A stretch of DNA of 64,000 nt from Thiohalobacter thiocyanaticus (GCF_003932505.1 NZ_QZMU01000001.1:310001-374000); one strand, 5' to 3'. Shown: positions 15,229-26,392, counted from the stretch's first letter. Notes: generated from the sequence alone by a model not told the origin. Numbers and translations: made by a program.

Positions 15229-18200
15229 TCAGGTATTGAGGTAGGGTTTGAGGAAGCGGGCGGTGTGGGATTTCCTGTTGGTGCTGAGGGTCTCGGGGAC
15301 GCCCTGGGCGACGACGCGGCCGCCGGCATCGCCGCCTTCGGGGCCCAGGTCGGTGAGCCAGTCGGCCTCGGCGAGGACATCGAGATTGTGTTCGATCACC
15401 ACCACGGTGTGGCCGACGCCGACCAGGCGGTGCAGGACCTGGATGAGCTTTTCCACGTCGGCCATGTGCAGGCCGACGGTCGGTTCGTCCAGGATGTAAA
15501 GGGTGCCGGGGCGGGTGCCCTGCCCGGCTTCGTCCGTCCGTACTTTGGCCAGTTCGCTGACCAGCTTGATGCGCTGGGCCTCGCCGCCGGACAGCGTCGG
15601 GCTCTGCTGGCCCAGGGTGAGATAGCCCAGGCCGACATCGTCCAGCAGCTGCAGGGCGCGGTGGATCTTCGGGTGGGCCCGGAAGAAGTCCACCGCCTCG
15701 CGCACGTCCATGGCCATGACCTCGCCGATGTTCCTGTCTTTGTACAAAACGTCCAGCGTTTCACGGTTGAAGCGGACGCCGTTACACACCTCGCAGGGCA
15801 CCTTCACGTCGGGCAGGAAACTCATCTCCACCTTCCTGTAGCCCTGCCCCTCGCAGGCCTCGCAGCGCCCGCCCTTCACATTGAAAGAGAAACGGCCCGG
15901 GCCGTAGCCGCGCAGGCGCGCCTCGGGCGTGCCGGCGAACAGCCTGCGGATGTCGTCCCAGAAGCCGATGTAGGTCGCCGGGCAGGAACGCGGGGTCTTG
16001 CCGATGGGAGTCTGGTCCACCTCCAGCACGCGCTTGAGGTGCTCGATGCCCTCGATGGCCTTACAGCCGATCAGCGCTTCCGCTTTCCTGCGTTTGGACC
16101 TGCCGCGCTGCAATAGTTGATGCAGGTTGGTCTGCAGCACCTCGCGCACCAGGGTGGACTTGCCGGAGCCGGACACACCCGAGACGCCGATGAGTCGCCC
16201 CACGGGGAAGCGCAGCTTGAGGTTCTTGAGGTTGTGCAGGCGCGCGCCCTGGATCTCGATGAAGGGGTCGGCGCCTCTGCCCTTGATGCGCACCGGGCGG
16301 CGTGCGCTCAGCGGATGCTTGAGCGGATGGGCGAGGAACCTGCCGGTGAGTGAGGCGGGCGATTTCATCAGCTGGGCGACGGTGCCGGCAGCGACCACCT
16401 CGCCGCCCTGCACGCCGGCGCCGGGGCCGAGGTCGATGACGTGCTCGGCACGGCGGATGGTGTCCTCGTCGTGCTCCACCACCACGATGGTGTTGCCCTT
16501 GCCTTCCAGACGGCCGAGGGTGTCCAGCAGCATCCGGTTATCACGCGGGTGCAGGCCGATGGTGGGCTCATCCAGGATGTAGCACACGCCGCGCAGGTTG
16601 GAGCCGAGCTGGGCGGCCAGGCGGATGCGCTGGGCCTCGCCGCCGGAAAGCGTGGGCGCGGCGCGGTCCAGGGTCAGATAGCCCAGGCCCACGTCCTGCA
16701 GGAAGCCCAGGCGGGTGCGCAGTTCGGGCAGAATGTCGCGGGCGATCTCGGCCTCCCGGCCCTTCGGGCGCAGTCGCTCGAAATGTCTGCCGGCGTCGGC
16801 GACGGTCAGACCGGCCAGTTCGGCGATGGAGCTGTCGCGGTAGTAGACTGCCAGCGCCACGGGGTTGAGCCGCTGGCCCTCGCAGGCGGGACAGACGGTC
16901 TCCCCGCCCTCCCACCAGTCGTTCCATCCGATCTCTTCGCCGGTCTGCTCCGCGTCGAAGCCCTGCAGGCGCAGACCGGTGCCGTAGCAGGCCCGGCACC
17001 AGCCGTGTTTGGAGTTGTAGGAGAACAGCCGCGGGTCCAGTTCGTCGAAGCTGCGGCCGCAGCCGGGGCAGGCGCGGTGGATGGAGAAGGTCACGCCCCT
17101 GCTGCTACCCGGGCCGCTGTCCGGCAGCAGCTGGATCACGCCCTTGCCGAGGTCCAGACCGAGCTGGATCAGCTCGCGCAGCCGGCCTTCCTGCCTGGGG
17201 CCGACCTTCACCTCGCCGACCGGCAGTTCGATGTCGTGTTCGCGGTAACGGTCCAGGCGCGGCCAGACCTCGGTGGAGATGAGTTCGCCGTCAACGCGCA
17301 GGTAATCATAGCCGCGCGCCAGCGCCCACCTGGCCAGATCGGTGTAATAGCCCTTGCGCGCCGTCACCAGCGGTGCGAGTACGGTGATGATCTTGCCGCG
17401 GTAGTCGCGCATGACCCGGGCCAGGATGGAAGCCGGGGTCTGCGGCTCCACCGGTATCATGCAGTCGGGGCAGTACTGGGTACCGAGCTTGACGAACAGC
17501 AGGCGCAGGAAGTGATGGATCTCGGTGAGCGTGGCCACGGTGGACTTGCGCCCGCCGCGGCTGGTGCGCTGCTCGATGGCCACGGTGGGCGGGATGCCGA
17601 TAATGGCATCCACGTCGGCACGTGCGGCCGGCTGCACGAACTGCCGGGCATAGGCGTTGAGCGATTCCAGATAGCGGCGCTGGCCCTCGTTGAACAGGAT
17701 GTCGAAGGCGAGCGTGGACTTGCCCGAACCGGACACACCGGTGATGACGGTGAACTTCTCGCGCGGGATGTCGACGGTGACATTCTTCAGGTTGTGTTCG
17801 CGAGCGTGGCGGACTTCGATGTGGCGGGACGGGGCTGTTTTCGTTTGTACCGGTTGCGACTCCGCCGGGATTTCAGTGATGTTGTTCAGGCTGGCGGCGT
17901 AGTCCAGTAAGGCCTGGCCGGTATAGCTGACCAGAGCATCTTTCCCGTCATCCCCGCGCAGGCGGGGGTCCAGGCGTCCGCGGTCCCTGGGTCCCGGCAT
18001 TCGCCGGGACGACGGAGTATTGAGTTCGGATCCCTGCATTAATTCCTGCGGTGTGCCGGCGTACACCAGCTCGCCGCCGCCCTCCCCGCCCTCGGGGCCG
18101 ATGTCGATGATCCAGTCGGAAGCACCGATGACGTCCAGGTTGTGCTCAATCACCACCAGCGAGTGACCCTCAGTGATCAGGCGGCGGAAGGCGCGCAGCA

Positions 18201-20990
18201 GTTTGTGGATGTCGTCGAAGTGAAGGCCGGTGGTGGGCTCGTCGAACAGGAACAGCGTCTTCTGCGCGCGCTTCTTCTTCGCGCCGGTCATCGCCAGATG
18301 GCCGGCGAGTTTCAACCGCTGGGCCTCGCCGCCGGACAGCGTCGGCACCGGCTGGCCCAGGGTGAGGTAGTCCAGCCCCACGGCGGCCAGCGGCTCCAGG
18401 GCCTGCTGCACGGCGGCGTCTTCGGCGAAGAAGGTCAGCGCCTCGGTCACGGTCATGGCCAGCACATCGGCCACGGACACCGCGCCCGTCCGGCTGCCGG
18501 CCGGCGGCGGCAGCCGGATTTCCAGCACCTCGGGGCGGTAGCGGCTGCCGTCGCAGTCCGGGCAGCGGATATAGACATCGCTCAGGAACTGCATCTCCAC
18601 ATGCTCGAAACCGTTGCCGCCGCAGGTGGGGCAGCGGCCGTCGCCGGAGTTGAAGCTGAAGGTGCCGGGCCTGTAGCCGCGCTCGCGCGCCTCGGGGTGG
18701 GCGGCGAAACGTTCGCGGATGGCGTTCCAGGCGCCGACATAGCTGGCCGGATTGGAGCGGGTGGTCCTGCCGATGGCGGACTGGTCCACCAGCACCACCT
18801 CGTCGATCTGCTCGTGGCCGGTGATGGTCTGGTGTTCGCCGGGCGGGTCCACCGGGCTGCCCTTGAGCTGGCGCAGACCGTTGTAGAGCACGGTCTGCAT
18901 CAGGGTGGACTTACCCGAGCCGGATACCCCGGTCACGCACACCAGCCGGTTGAGCGGCAGGCGTACGTCGATGTGCTTGAGGTTGTGGGCGGCGGCGCCC
19001 TTCACTTCGATGCAGGGACCGTTTATATCCGGCGGCGATGACGTTTCATTCTCATCCACCACCGACTTCTCGCCGCGCAGATACTGCGCGGTCAGCGAGC
19101 GCTTCGCCTTGAGCAGCTGCTTCGGCGTACCGAAGAAGACCGCCTCGCCACCGCGCTCGCCGGGCCCCGGTCCCAGGTCCAGAATGCGGTCGGCGGCCAG
19201 CATGATCTGCGGGTCGTGCTCGACCACCAGCAGGCTGTTGCCGGCGTCGCGCAGCCGTCTGAGCACGCCGTTGATGCGGCCGATGTCGCGCGGGTGCAGG
19301 CCGATGCTGGGCTCGTCCAGCACGAACAGGGTGTTGACCAGCGAGGTGCCGAGCGCAGTGGTGAGGTTGATGCGCTGCACCTCGCCGCCGCTCAGGGTGC
19401 GCGACTGGCGGTCCAGCGCGAGATAGCCGAGGCCCACCTCCACCAGATAGCCCAGGCGCGCCCGGATCTCGGCCAGCAGCAGTTCGGTGGCCTCGTCCAG
19501 CGGCCTGGGCAGTTCCAGCTGCTCGAAGAAGCGCAGGCAGCGGTCCAGCGGCAGCAGCATCAAATCGTGGATGGTCAGGCCGGGGAGCTGCTCGAATGTT
19601 ACTTCGGAAACCCCTCGTTCAATTCCTGTTTCGTCATACCGGCGCAGGCCGGGATCCAGCATCCGCGGAAGTGTGGATCCCGGCCTGCGCCGGGATGACG
19701 GCGTAATTTGAGCGTCTCTGGGAACCTGCATTCCTGACGGGTAAAACCGCTGTGCGGGTTCGAGCACGTTGTCGGCATTCTCCTGCGTGCCCAGCCGCCA
19801 CAGCAGCGGTTCGGGCTTCAGGCGGGCGCCGCGGCAGGTGGGGCACTCGTTGTAGGCCCGGTAGCGCGACAGCAGCACCCGGATGTGCATCTTGTAGCTC
19901 CTGGTCTCCAGCCAGTCGAAGAAGCGCTGCACGCCGTACCACACGCCTGCGTCCCAGTCGCCCTCACCCTCGATCACCCAGCGCTGCTGCTCATCGGTGA
20001 GATCACGCCAGGGGATGTCCGTGGGGATGCCGCGCTTGCGGGCGAAGCGCATCAGATCGCCCTGGGATTCGATGTAGCTGTCGGTCTGCCAGGGCTTGAT
20101 CGCGCCCTCGGCCAGGCTGCGCGCGGGATCGGGGATGACCAGGTTGTAGTCGATGCCCTGGGTGCGGCCGAAGCCGCGGCAGGTTCCGCAGGCGCCGACC
20201 GGGGAGTTGAAGGAGAAGCTGTTGGGAATGACCGGCGCGTACTGGATGTCGCAGTCGGCACAGTGCAGTTCGCTGGAATAGCGCCAGGCGGCCTGCGGAT
20301 TGCCTTGATCGTCCAGCGGCTGGATATTCACATGGCCGTGACCGTGCCTGAGCGCGGTCTCCAGCGCCTCGCTCAGGCGCTCGCGGCGGGAGGGCTCCAG
20401 CCGCAGCCGGTCCTGCACCACCTCCAGGCGTCGGTCCTCGAGCCGGGTGATGCGGGTATAGCCCTGCTGGCCGAGCAGACCCTCGACCTCGTCCAGACTG
20501 AAGTTGTCCGGCACCTGCAGGGTGAAGCTGACCACGGCGCGCGGGGCCGCGTCCCCGGCGCGCTGCATCAGCGGTCGGCAATGCTCTGCGGCGTGTCGCG
20601 GCGCACCCCGGCGCCGCAGCCGCGGCAGTACAGCTGCGCGGCACGGGCGAACAGCAGTTTCAGGTGATCGTTCAGCTCGGTCATGGTGCCGGCCGTGGAG
20701 CGCGAGGTGCGCACCGGGTTGGTCTGGTCGATGGCGATCGCCGGCGGGATGCCGTCGATACGGTCGGCGCCGGGCTTGTCCATGCGGTCCAGGAACTGAC
20801 GGGCGTAGGGCGAGAAGGTCTCCACGTAGCGGCGCTGGCCCTCGGCATAGACGGTGTCGAAGGCGAGCGAGGACTTACCCGAACCGCTCACGCCGGTGAC
20901 GACGATGAACTCATTCAGAGGCAGGTCCAGATCGAGGTGCTTGAGGTTGTTCTGGCGCGCGCCGCGCACGCGGATGGCGGGTTTTGCCAC
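15229..20990 (-). CDS. uvrA: double-length UvrA excinuclease ABC subunit A (one frame break)
   Basis: A tandem fusion of two UvrA units, about 1,920 residues in all, with four ABC ATPase halves: [18 protein letters not shown] twice more, then a final GVSGSGKST; four LSGGE signatures; and zinc-finger cysteines ([32 protein letters not shown]). Such long UvrA proteins occur in several proteobacteria and are thought to act in damage recognition beside or in place of normal UvrA. The frame breaks at 20568, where TGA and ATG share one base; adding one C would restore it. Two palindromic repeats are read as protein (17946-18014, 19632-19700). A GTG at 20990 is the likely start; the ORF to 21104 enters a repeat. 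Confidence 0.85.
17946..18014. repeat. palindromic repeat inside the uvrA reading frame (copy 2)
   Basis: Arms at about 17946-17972 and 17988-18014 form an imperfect inverted repeat of the family CGTCATCCC...GGGATGACG. It is translated in frame as [20 protein letters not shown] in UvrA, between the second and third ATPase units, at a natural linker. Confidence 0.8.
19632..19700. repeat. palindromic repeat inside the uvrA reading frame (copy 1)
   Basis: Arms at 19632-19658 and 19674-19700 are 27 bp each with one mismatch. The element is read in frame as [20 protein letters not shown] within the first UvrA unit, after the segment ending QVPRDAQIT. Related copies are at 17946-18014 and 56434-56458 (half copy). 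Confidence 0.88.
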
Positions 20991-21054
20991 GTCGGTATCC
21001 GGTTGGTGAAGTGGGTATAGAAAGTCCGATTCTACCCGTTCGTCGCCCCGCCTT

Positions 21055-21131
21055 GTAGGTTGGACAGAACGAAGTAAGGCCCAACGGCACCGTCCAGGTT
21101 TCATATCGGGCTTCGCTCTGCTCAGCCCGCC
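21055..21131. repeat. dispersed GTAGGTTGG-type repeat upstream of uvrA
   Basis: GTAGGTTGGACAGAACGAAG at 21055-21074, ending GCCCAAC at 21085, is followed by an inverted half copy, GGGCTTCGCTCTGCTCAGCCC, at about 21108-21128. It is the same family as at 15184-15214. Its position argues that uvrA starts downstream of it. Confidence 0.6.
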
Positions 21132-21257
21132 CTGCAGTTCGTGCTATGCGCGGCCTTGCCGGGACGCACCTCCTTCCTTACATAATCACGGGTTGAAGGG
21201 CGCAGGCGGACCATCCATTTTTCTCTACACTCTGAACACTGCCAGAGGAGATACGCT

Positions 21258-21656
21258 ATGTATGATTCCCTACACCGTAAGGGGATATCCCTCATCTATG
21301 CCCTGGGTGTGTTGTTGAGCTTTGTTTCCGCGCTGGTGCCACAGCCGGCCATGGGCTTCGAACTGGCCGTCAGCGTGCTGCTGGCCGGGCTGTTGCCCTA
21401 CGTGATCCATGCCTTCACCCTGCCCTTCCTGCAGGGCATGGCCCTGAGTCTGCCGGCGCTGGTGCTGGTGGCCGTCCATGCCTGGCTGGTAGTTACACAA
21501 CGGGTCATGGATTTCCAGGGTTATGCAGACGGGAGGATCTACAGTGTGCCCCTGGTCCTTACGCTGGTGATGATCGGGTTGCTGGTGTGGGCGCTGCGCA
21601 AGCAGCCGATGGGACGGCCCTGGGGACCGCAGTCAAGGCATTCGCTGGATGGGTGA
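21258..21656 (+). CDS. hypothetical small integral membrane protein
   Basis: A 132-residue protein with four hydrophobic segments: about residues 10-30, 35-52, 58-78 and 96-114, with short polar loops and a basic C-terminal tail. I do not recognise a family. A ribosome site (GAGGAG) is found at 21245-21250, eight bases before the ATG. It is a single gene with the uvrA gene divergent upstream and a palindromic repeat downstream. Confidence 0.6.
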   Translation: MYDSLHRKGISLIYALGVLLSFVSALVPQPAMGFELAVSVLLAGLLPYVIHAFTLPFLQGMALSLPALVLVAVHAWLVVTQRVMDFQGYADGRIYSVPLVLTLVMIGLLVWALRKQPMGRPWGPQSRHSLDG

Positions 21657-21698
21657 ATGCAGCCCATCCTGAAGACTGCAAACTATTCAATGCAGAGT

Positions 21699-21775
21699 CG
21701 CAAAGGCGCTGAGGACGCAAAGAGTCCGTTATGGCTTGTTCTACCCTGTGTTCTTTGCGCCACTGCGCCTTTGCG
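21699..21775. repeat. intergenic inverted repeat (CGCAAAGGCGC family)
   Basis: CGCAAAGGCGCTGAGGACGC (from 21699) is mirrored by GCGCCACTGCGCCTTTGCG (to 21775), giving arms of about 24 bp with a few mismatches around 28 bases. Single-arm relatives occur at 47270-47310 and 52877-52905. It could fold in RNA, but there is no U-tract. Confidence 0.75.
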
Positions 21776-21803
21776 TTGAGATCTTTTCAGGCCGGACGGG
21801 CTC

Positions 21804-22947
21804 CTAGGCCGCGGTGCGCAACGGCGGCTGATGCACGTGCAGAAACCAACGGTCCAGCACCACGTGGCGGGTAAACCAGCGATTCTTCAGCAGCGGCGCG
21901 GCCAGGCGCTGGCGCAATGCGTCCGGTATCAGGCTGTGGTCGCTGGTCTCCAGCGGACCGAAGCGCGCTTCCAGCCGCTGGCGATAAGGCGCAAGGCGCG
22001 GCGCCGGCTGATAATCGCCCCGGCCTCGAGCAGGGTCGAACACGCAGGGGCTGAGGGGCCATTACTGCCGATTCGATGGCCGGGCGAATGCCCTCCCCGC
22101 TCTGCGGATAGGCAAGTCCCGCGGCGTCGCCGATCAGCAGCACGCCGTCGCGAATGAGCGGCCGGTCACCGTGGGCATAAAGCAGATAGGCGTGGCCCTT
22201 GAATCGGTGATCGATATCCGCGGGGATGCGGCCCGAGCGCTTGAGCCAGTCCATGAAGGCGTCGATATGATCGCCGAGTCTGTGGTTGTCCTCCCGGCCC
22301 AGGCCGATGTTGAGGTAATCACCCTTGCGGAAGATCCAGCCGTAGCCCTTGAGATCGTTGCAGAAGTACAGCTCCGGCCGGCGCGCATCGACCCGGCAGG
22401 CCTCGCGCTGGGTGGGTGTCATCTCGAACTCGATCTCCTTGGCGGCGACCACCGGTTCGCCGCTGCCGACGCGGGCGCCGAGCTGTTTGGCCACGGGACA
22501 GAAGTGACCGCCGGCGCCGATCACCAGCGGCGTGCGCAGATGATCATTGATGAGCCATTCACCGTTGCGGCGTTCCATTGTCTTCAGAGGCTCACCCAGC
22601 AGCAGACGGGCATCGCTGCGCCGGAGCAGATAATCGTCGAACTCGCAGCGGCGGATGCCGTAGCTGACCACTTGCGGGTAGTCGACCTCCACCGCCCCGT
22701 CGCCGATCATGCCGCTGCGGAAACCGCTGATGGGCTGCAGCACGCGATCGCGGACATAGTCGGCGGTGTCGATCTCCAGTGTATTCAGCACCAGCGGCGT
22801 GACCCAGCCGGCGCAGACCTTGTCGCGGGGGAAGGTCTTCTTGTCCAGGATCGCCACATCCAACCCGGCGCGGCGCAGCTCGCGGGCGCAGGTCGCGCCG
22901 GCCGGCCCGCCACCGACGATCAGGACATCACAGCGTTCGTCGCTCAT
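21804..22947 (-). pseudogene. FAD-dependent oxidoreductase, geranylgeranyl-reductase family, frame-broken
   Basis: From ATG 22947 the frame begins CDVLIVGGGPAGATCARELR (FAD-binding GxGxxG), then FPRDKVCAGWVTP, the family's Cys-containing substrate motif, and GVLLIGDAAGLAYPQSGEGI, the second FAD motif. After ESAVM (near 22060) the frame is lost; the true C-terminus (YRQRLEARFG to QPPLRTAA) continues in another frame to a stop at 21804. Two single-base deletions fit, one in the G run at 22018-22021 and one between 22036 and 22062. The ATG overlaps the stop of the cyclopropane synthase gene by 4 bp. Relatives reduce double bonds in isoprenoid or other lipids. Confidence 0.8.
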
Positions 22948-24240
22948 GTCCGGTTTCCGTAGAGATAGTCGCGCGTCCAGGGCAGGTCGTTGCTGCCGTG
23001 GCGGTTGAACACCACCTGGAACAACTGCAGCCCGCCGCTGGTGAAAGCGGCGATGGAACCGGCCAGATACAGCCGCCAGGCACGGAAAAAGGTCTCGTCG
23101 AACATCCCGCGCACCTTGTCGGCATTGGTTTCGTAGCGCTCCCACCAGTGCTCCAGGGTGCGGGCGTAGTGCAGACGGATATTCTCGACATCCAGCACCG
23201 ACAGACCGGCGGGCTCCAGGATCTCGGTGATCTCGCTCAGACTCGGCGGGTAGGCGCCGGGAAAGATGCGCCGCTCGATCCATTCGTTCATGGGACCGGG
23301 TGCATCGCGGCCGATGGTGTGGATCAGGCCGCGGCCGTGGGGCGCCAACACCCGATCGATGGTCTCGCCCAGGGCGCCGTAGTTGTCCACGCCCACGTGT
23401 TCCAGCATGCCCACCGAGACAAAGGCATCGAACTCGCCGCTCATGGCCCGGTAATCGTCCTCGATGAACTCGACCCGGTCGTCCAGGCCCTCGACTTTGG
23501 CGCGTTCACGCGCGAAGGCCAGCTGCTCGCGTGAGATATTGTAGGCCTTGACGCTGACCCCATAGTGGCGCGCCATATGCAGCGCACAGCGCGCCCCAAC
23601 CACAGCCGGCCTCGGCCACCCGCTGACCCGGCTCCAGTCGCAGCTTGCGGCAGACATGATCCAGCTTGGCGGTCTGTGCCGTCTCCAGGCTGGCCTCGGG
23701 ATGGGGAAAATAGGCGCAGGTGTAGACCATGCCCTCGTCCAGCCAGAGCCGGTAGAAGTCGTTGCCGATGTCGTAGTGATGGGTGATGTTCTGGCGGGCG
23801 CGGTCCTCGGTGTTGCCCTGGCGCCGGGCCAGCAGACGCACCAGCCGGCCACGCAGGCCGTCGCGCCGGACCCGCTCCAGATGGCGGTACACAACGTCCA
23901 GGAACTCGGCCAGGTTGCCCTCGACCTCGATGCGCCCGGCGCTGTAGAGTTCGCCGAACTCGTAATAGGGATTACCGAGCAGCTTCTGCAGAGCACGACG
24001 GTCATGGATATGCAGACGGGCGACCGGTTCGCGCTGAGTGGAGGCATACTCGCTGCCGTCCCACAGCCGAACGGCCACGGGCGGATGTCCGGCCAGGTCG
24101 AACAGGCGCTGCACCAGCCAGTTGCCGGACTGAGGGGGGGCGGGATCGCCGGAGTTGGTCACCTGGCTCATGCGCGGCTGCCCCCCCGGCCCTGCATCAG
24201 AGGACTGCTCTTCCAGGTTGCGTTCCGGTTTGTTCAGCAT
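22944..24240 (-). pseudogene. cfa: cyclopropane-fatty-acyl-phospholipid synthase, frame-broken
   Basis: The ATG at 24240 follows AAGGAG at 6 bases. The N-terminal lipid-binding domain (VRLWDGSEY, NPYYEFGELYSAGRIEVEGN) and NITHHYDIGNDFYRLWLDE lead to SAM motif I, VAEAGCGWGAL. One extra base (near 23586) then shifts the frame; the correct sequence continues HMARHYGVSVKAYNISREQ, RVEFIEDDYR, SVGMLEHVG and ends at 22944. Removing one T restores an intact Cfa/Mma-like protein of about 430 residues. It methylenates unsaturated acyl chains in membrane phospholipids. It lies downstream of a PmtA-like methyltransferase and overlaps the flavoprotein gene by 4 bp. Confidence 0.85.
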
Positions 24241-24324
24241 AACCGACTCCTTGCCCTGATCTTTACTCACCGGGTTTACCCAAAATCCCGGAGCAATGCA
24301 AGTCACAGCGACCGAAGCCCGTCC

Positions 24325-25005
24325 CTACTCGACCCGGGCAGCGGCCTGCGTCATCGGCGCGGCCGGCGGCACCGGCATGTCCATCCGGTTGCGCGCATGC
24401 AGCAGCATCCAGTAGCCGAACAGGTTGACCGGGATGCGTTCCACCAGATCCAGGCGGGTCTCCCACAGGAATTCCTCCAGGGAGAAATCCGGGCGCCAGC
24501 CCAGGCGCCGGGACAGGGGCGCGAGCATGCGCTCGATACCACCGAGCACCGGGTTGGAACTGGAGAAGTGGTTCAGGATGAACAGGTCTCCGCCCGGTCT
24601 GCAGACCCGGCTCATTTCCTCGATCAGGCGCGCCGGCTGGGGCGAGACGGTGGCAACGTACATGGCCGCCACCTTGTCGAAGGTTGCTTCATCGAAGCTC
24701 ATGTTCTCGGCATCCATAAGCTCCAGCCTGACCCGCGACTGCATACCCAGGCGCTGGCAGCGACGCTGGGCCCGCTCCAGCATCTCGGGCGACAGATCGA
24801 TGCCGGTGATCTCGACATCGGCGGGATACAACGGCAGTGACAGGCCGGTACCCACGCCCACCTCCAGCACCTGGTCGCCGGGCTGCAGGTCCATGCGCTG
24901 AACCAGGGTCGTGCGTCCGGCGTGAAACACCCCCCCGAACAGCAGGTCGTAGCCGGCGGCGTAACGCTTGTAACTTTTTCGTATCGCCTCGATGTCCAAT
25001 GTCAT
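24325..25005 (-). CDS. PmtA/UbiE-like SAM methyltransferase, probable phosphatidylethanolamine N-methyltransferase
   Basis: A 226-residue class I methyltransferase. It opens SYKRYAAGYDLLFGGVFHAGR, followed by VLEVGVGTGLSLPLYP (motif I) and ITGIDLSPEMLERAQ (motif II), then AMYVATVSPQP, VCRPGGDLFILNHFSS and GWRPDFSLEEFL. These sections closely resemble the Rhodobacter-type PmtA family, which makes phosphatidylcholine from phosphatidylethanolamine at the membrane. The substrate is inferred; a UbiE-like relative with another substrate is possible. It heads a minus-strand operon with cyclopropane synthase and a flavoprotein and diverges from SAH hydrolase, which would remove its by-product. Confidence 0.75.
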   Translation of the reverse strand: MTLDIEAIRKSYKRYAAGYDLLFGGVFHAGRTTLVQRMDLQPGDQVLEVGVGTGLSLPLYPADVEITGIDLSPEMLERAQRRCQRLGMQSRVRLELMDAENMSFDEATFDKVAAMYVATVSPQPARLIEEMSRVCRPGGDLFILNHFSSSNPVLGGIERMLAPLSRRLGWRPDFSLEEFLWETRLDLVERIPVNLFGYWMLLHARNRMDMPVPPAAPMTQAAARVE

Positions 25006-25138
25006 CCCCTTCTGCTGCCTGGACCTGTCAGCCGCACCCCGTCGCAGCCGGATGTGCGCCTGACATGATACATACTATATTAACCATAGGAAAAAATGGA
25101 CAATCCGTCATCATGCTCAAACAACCATGGTGTCATAC

Positions 25139-26392
25139 ATGCCTGATATCAAAAAACCTGCCCTGGCTGCCACCGGCCGCGAACGCATCGCCTGGGCCGC
25201 CCGCGAAATGCCGGTGCTGCGACGGCTCAGCGAGGATCTGGCGCGGGAACGCCCGCTGCAGGGGCTGCATGTCAGCGGCTGCCTGCACATCACCACCGAG
25301 ACCGCCAACCTGGCACTGGCCCTGCAGGCCAGCGGGGCCGAGGTGGTGCTGTGCGCCAGCAATCCGCTCAGCACCCAGGACGACGTCGCCGCCGCCCTGG
25401 TCGAGGATCACGGCATCCCGGTGTTCGCCATCCGCGGCGAGTCCACCGAAACCTATTACAGTCATATCAATGCCGCCCTCGATCACCATCCAGTCATCAC
25501 TCTGGATGACGGCGCCGACCTGGTCAGTGAGATCCACAAGACCCGCCGGGGCCTGATCGATGCCATGCTGGGCGGCACCGAGGAGACCACCACCGGGGTA
25601 ATCCGGCTGCGGGCCATGGCTGCCGGGGGCGCGCTCGCCTACCCTGTCATCGCCGTCAACGATGCCCTGACCAAGCACCTGTTCGACAACCGCTACGGCA
25701 CCGGCCAGAGCACCCTGGATGGACTGATCCGAGCCACCAACATCCTGCTCGCCGGCAAGACCTTCGTGGTGTGCGGCTACGGCTGGTGCGGCCGCGGCAT
25801 CGCCATGCGGGCAAAGGGGCATGGCGCACTTGTGGTTGTCACCGAGGTCGAGCCGCTGCGCGCGCTGGAGGCGGCCATGGACGGCTTTCGCGTCCTGCCG
25901 CTAACCGAGGCGGCCGCCATCGCCGATTTCATCGTCACCGCCACCGGCGACAAGCACGTGATCGACAGCCCCCACTTCGAGCGCATGAAGGACGGCTGCG
26001 TGCTGGCCAACTCGGGGCATTTCAACGTGGAGATCAACATCCCGGCACTGGAAGCCCTGGCCGTGGAACATCACCGGCCGCGGGCATCGGTCGAGGAATT
26101 CATCCTGGCCGACGGCCGCCGCCTGTGCCTGCTGGCCGAGGGCCGGCTGGTCAATCTGGCCGCCGCCGAGGGCCATCCCTCGGCCGTCATGGACATGAGC
26201 TTCGCCAACCAGTTGCTCTCGGTGGTGCACCTGGCGCGCCACGGCCGCGGACTGGCAGCCCAGGTGCATCCGGTGCCGGCGGACATCGACCGCGAGGTCG
26301 CCCGGCTCAAGCTGGCGGCCATGGGCATCGCCATCGACAGCCTGACCGGGGAGCAGCGCGACTATCTGGCCTCCTGGCAGGAGGGAACCTGA
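25139..26392 (+). CDS. ahcY: S-adenosylhomocysteine hydrolase
   Basis: A 417-residue NAD-dependent enzyme that cleaves S-adenosylhomocysteine to homocysteine and adenosine. Visible are [14 protein letters not shown] (substrate), [19 protein letters not shown], the NAD-binding [32 protein letters not shown] and the C-terminal DMSFANQ. The length of about 417 corresponds to the short archaeal/Thermotoga-like type, shorter than usual proteobacterial AhcY (about 430-470). The ATG at 25139 fits the family start ([10 protein letters not shown]); an ATG at 25127 adds four residues. Neither has a strong ribosome site. It diverges from an operon of SAM-dependent lipid enzymes. No SAH riboswitch was recognised upstream. 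Confidence 0.92.
   Translation: MPDIKKPALAATGRERIAWAAREMPVLRRLSEDLARERPLQGLHVSGCLHITTETANLALALQASGAEVVLCASNPLSTQDDVAAALVEDHGIPVFAIRGESTETYYSHINAALDHHPVITLDDGADLVSEIHKTRRGLIDAMLGGTEETTTGVIRLRAMAAGGALAYPVIAVNDALTKHLFDNRYGTGQSTLDGLIRATNILLAGKTFVVCGYGWCGRGIAMRAKGHGALVVVTEVEPLRALEAAMDGFRVLPLTEAAAIADFIVTATGDKHVIDSPHFERMKDGCVLANSGHFNVEINIPALEALAVEHHRPRASVEEFILADGRRLCLLAEGRLVNLAAAEGHPSAVMDMSFANQLLSVVHLARHGRGLAAQVHPVPADIDREVARLKLAAMGIAIDSLTGEQRDYLASWQEGT

Noticed and set aside
16441-17910. Plus-strand frames of 299-489 codons opposite uvrA
   Set aside because: UvrA motifs fill the minus strand; the opposite frames have no recognisable sequence.
17946-19700. uvrA palindromes as part of a CRISPR array
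   Set aside because: There are only two copies, 1.6 kb apart, palindromic and read in frame; no regular spacers or cas genes.
20550-20580. Programmed frameshifting in uvrA
   Set aside because: No slippery heptamer or downstream pseudoknot was recognised, and other single-base breaks nearby make error or mutation simpler.
25006-25138. An SAH riboswitch ahead of ahcY
   Set aside because: The leader is AT-rich and short and I could not find the conserved SAH-aptamer core; a covariance search could settle this.
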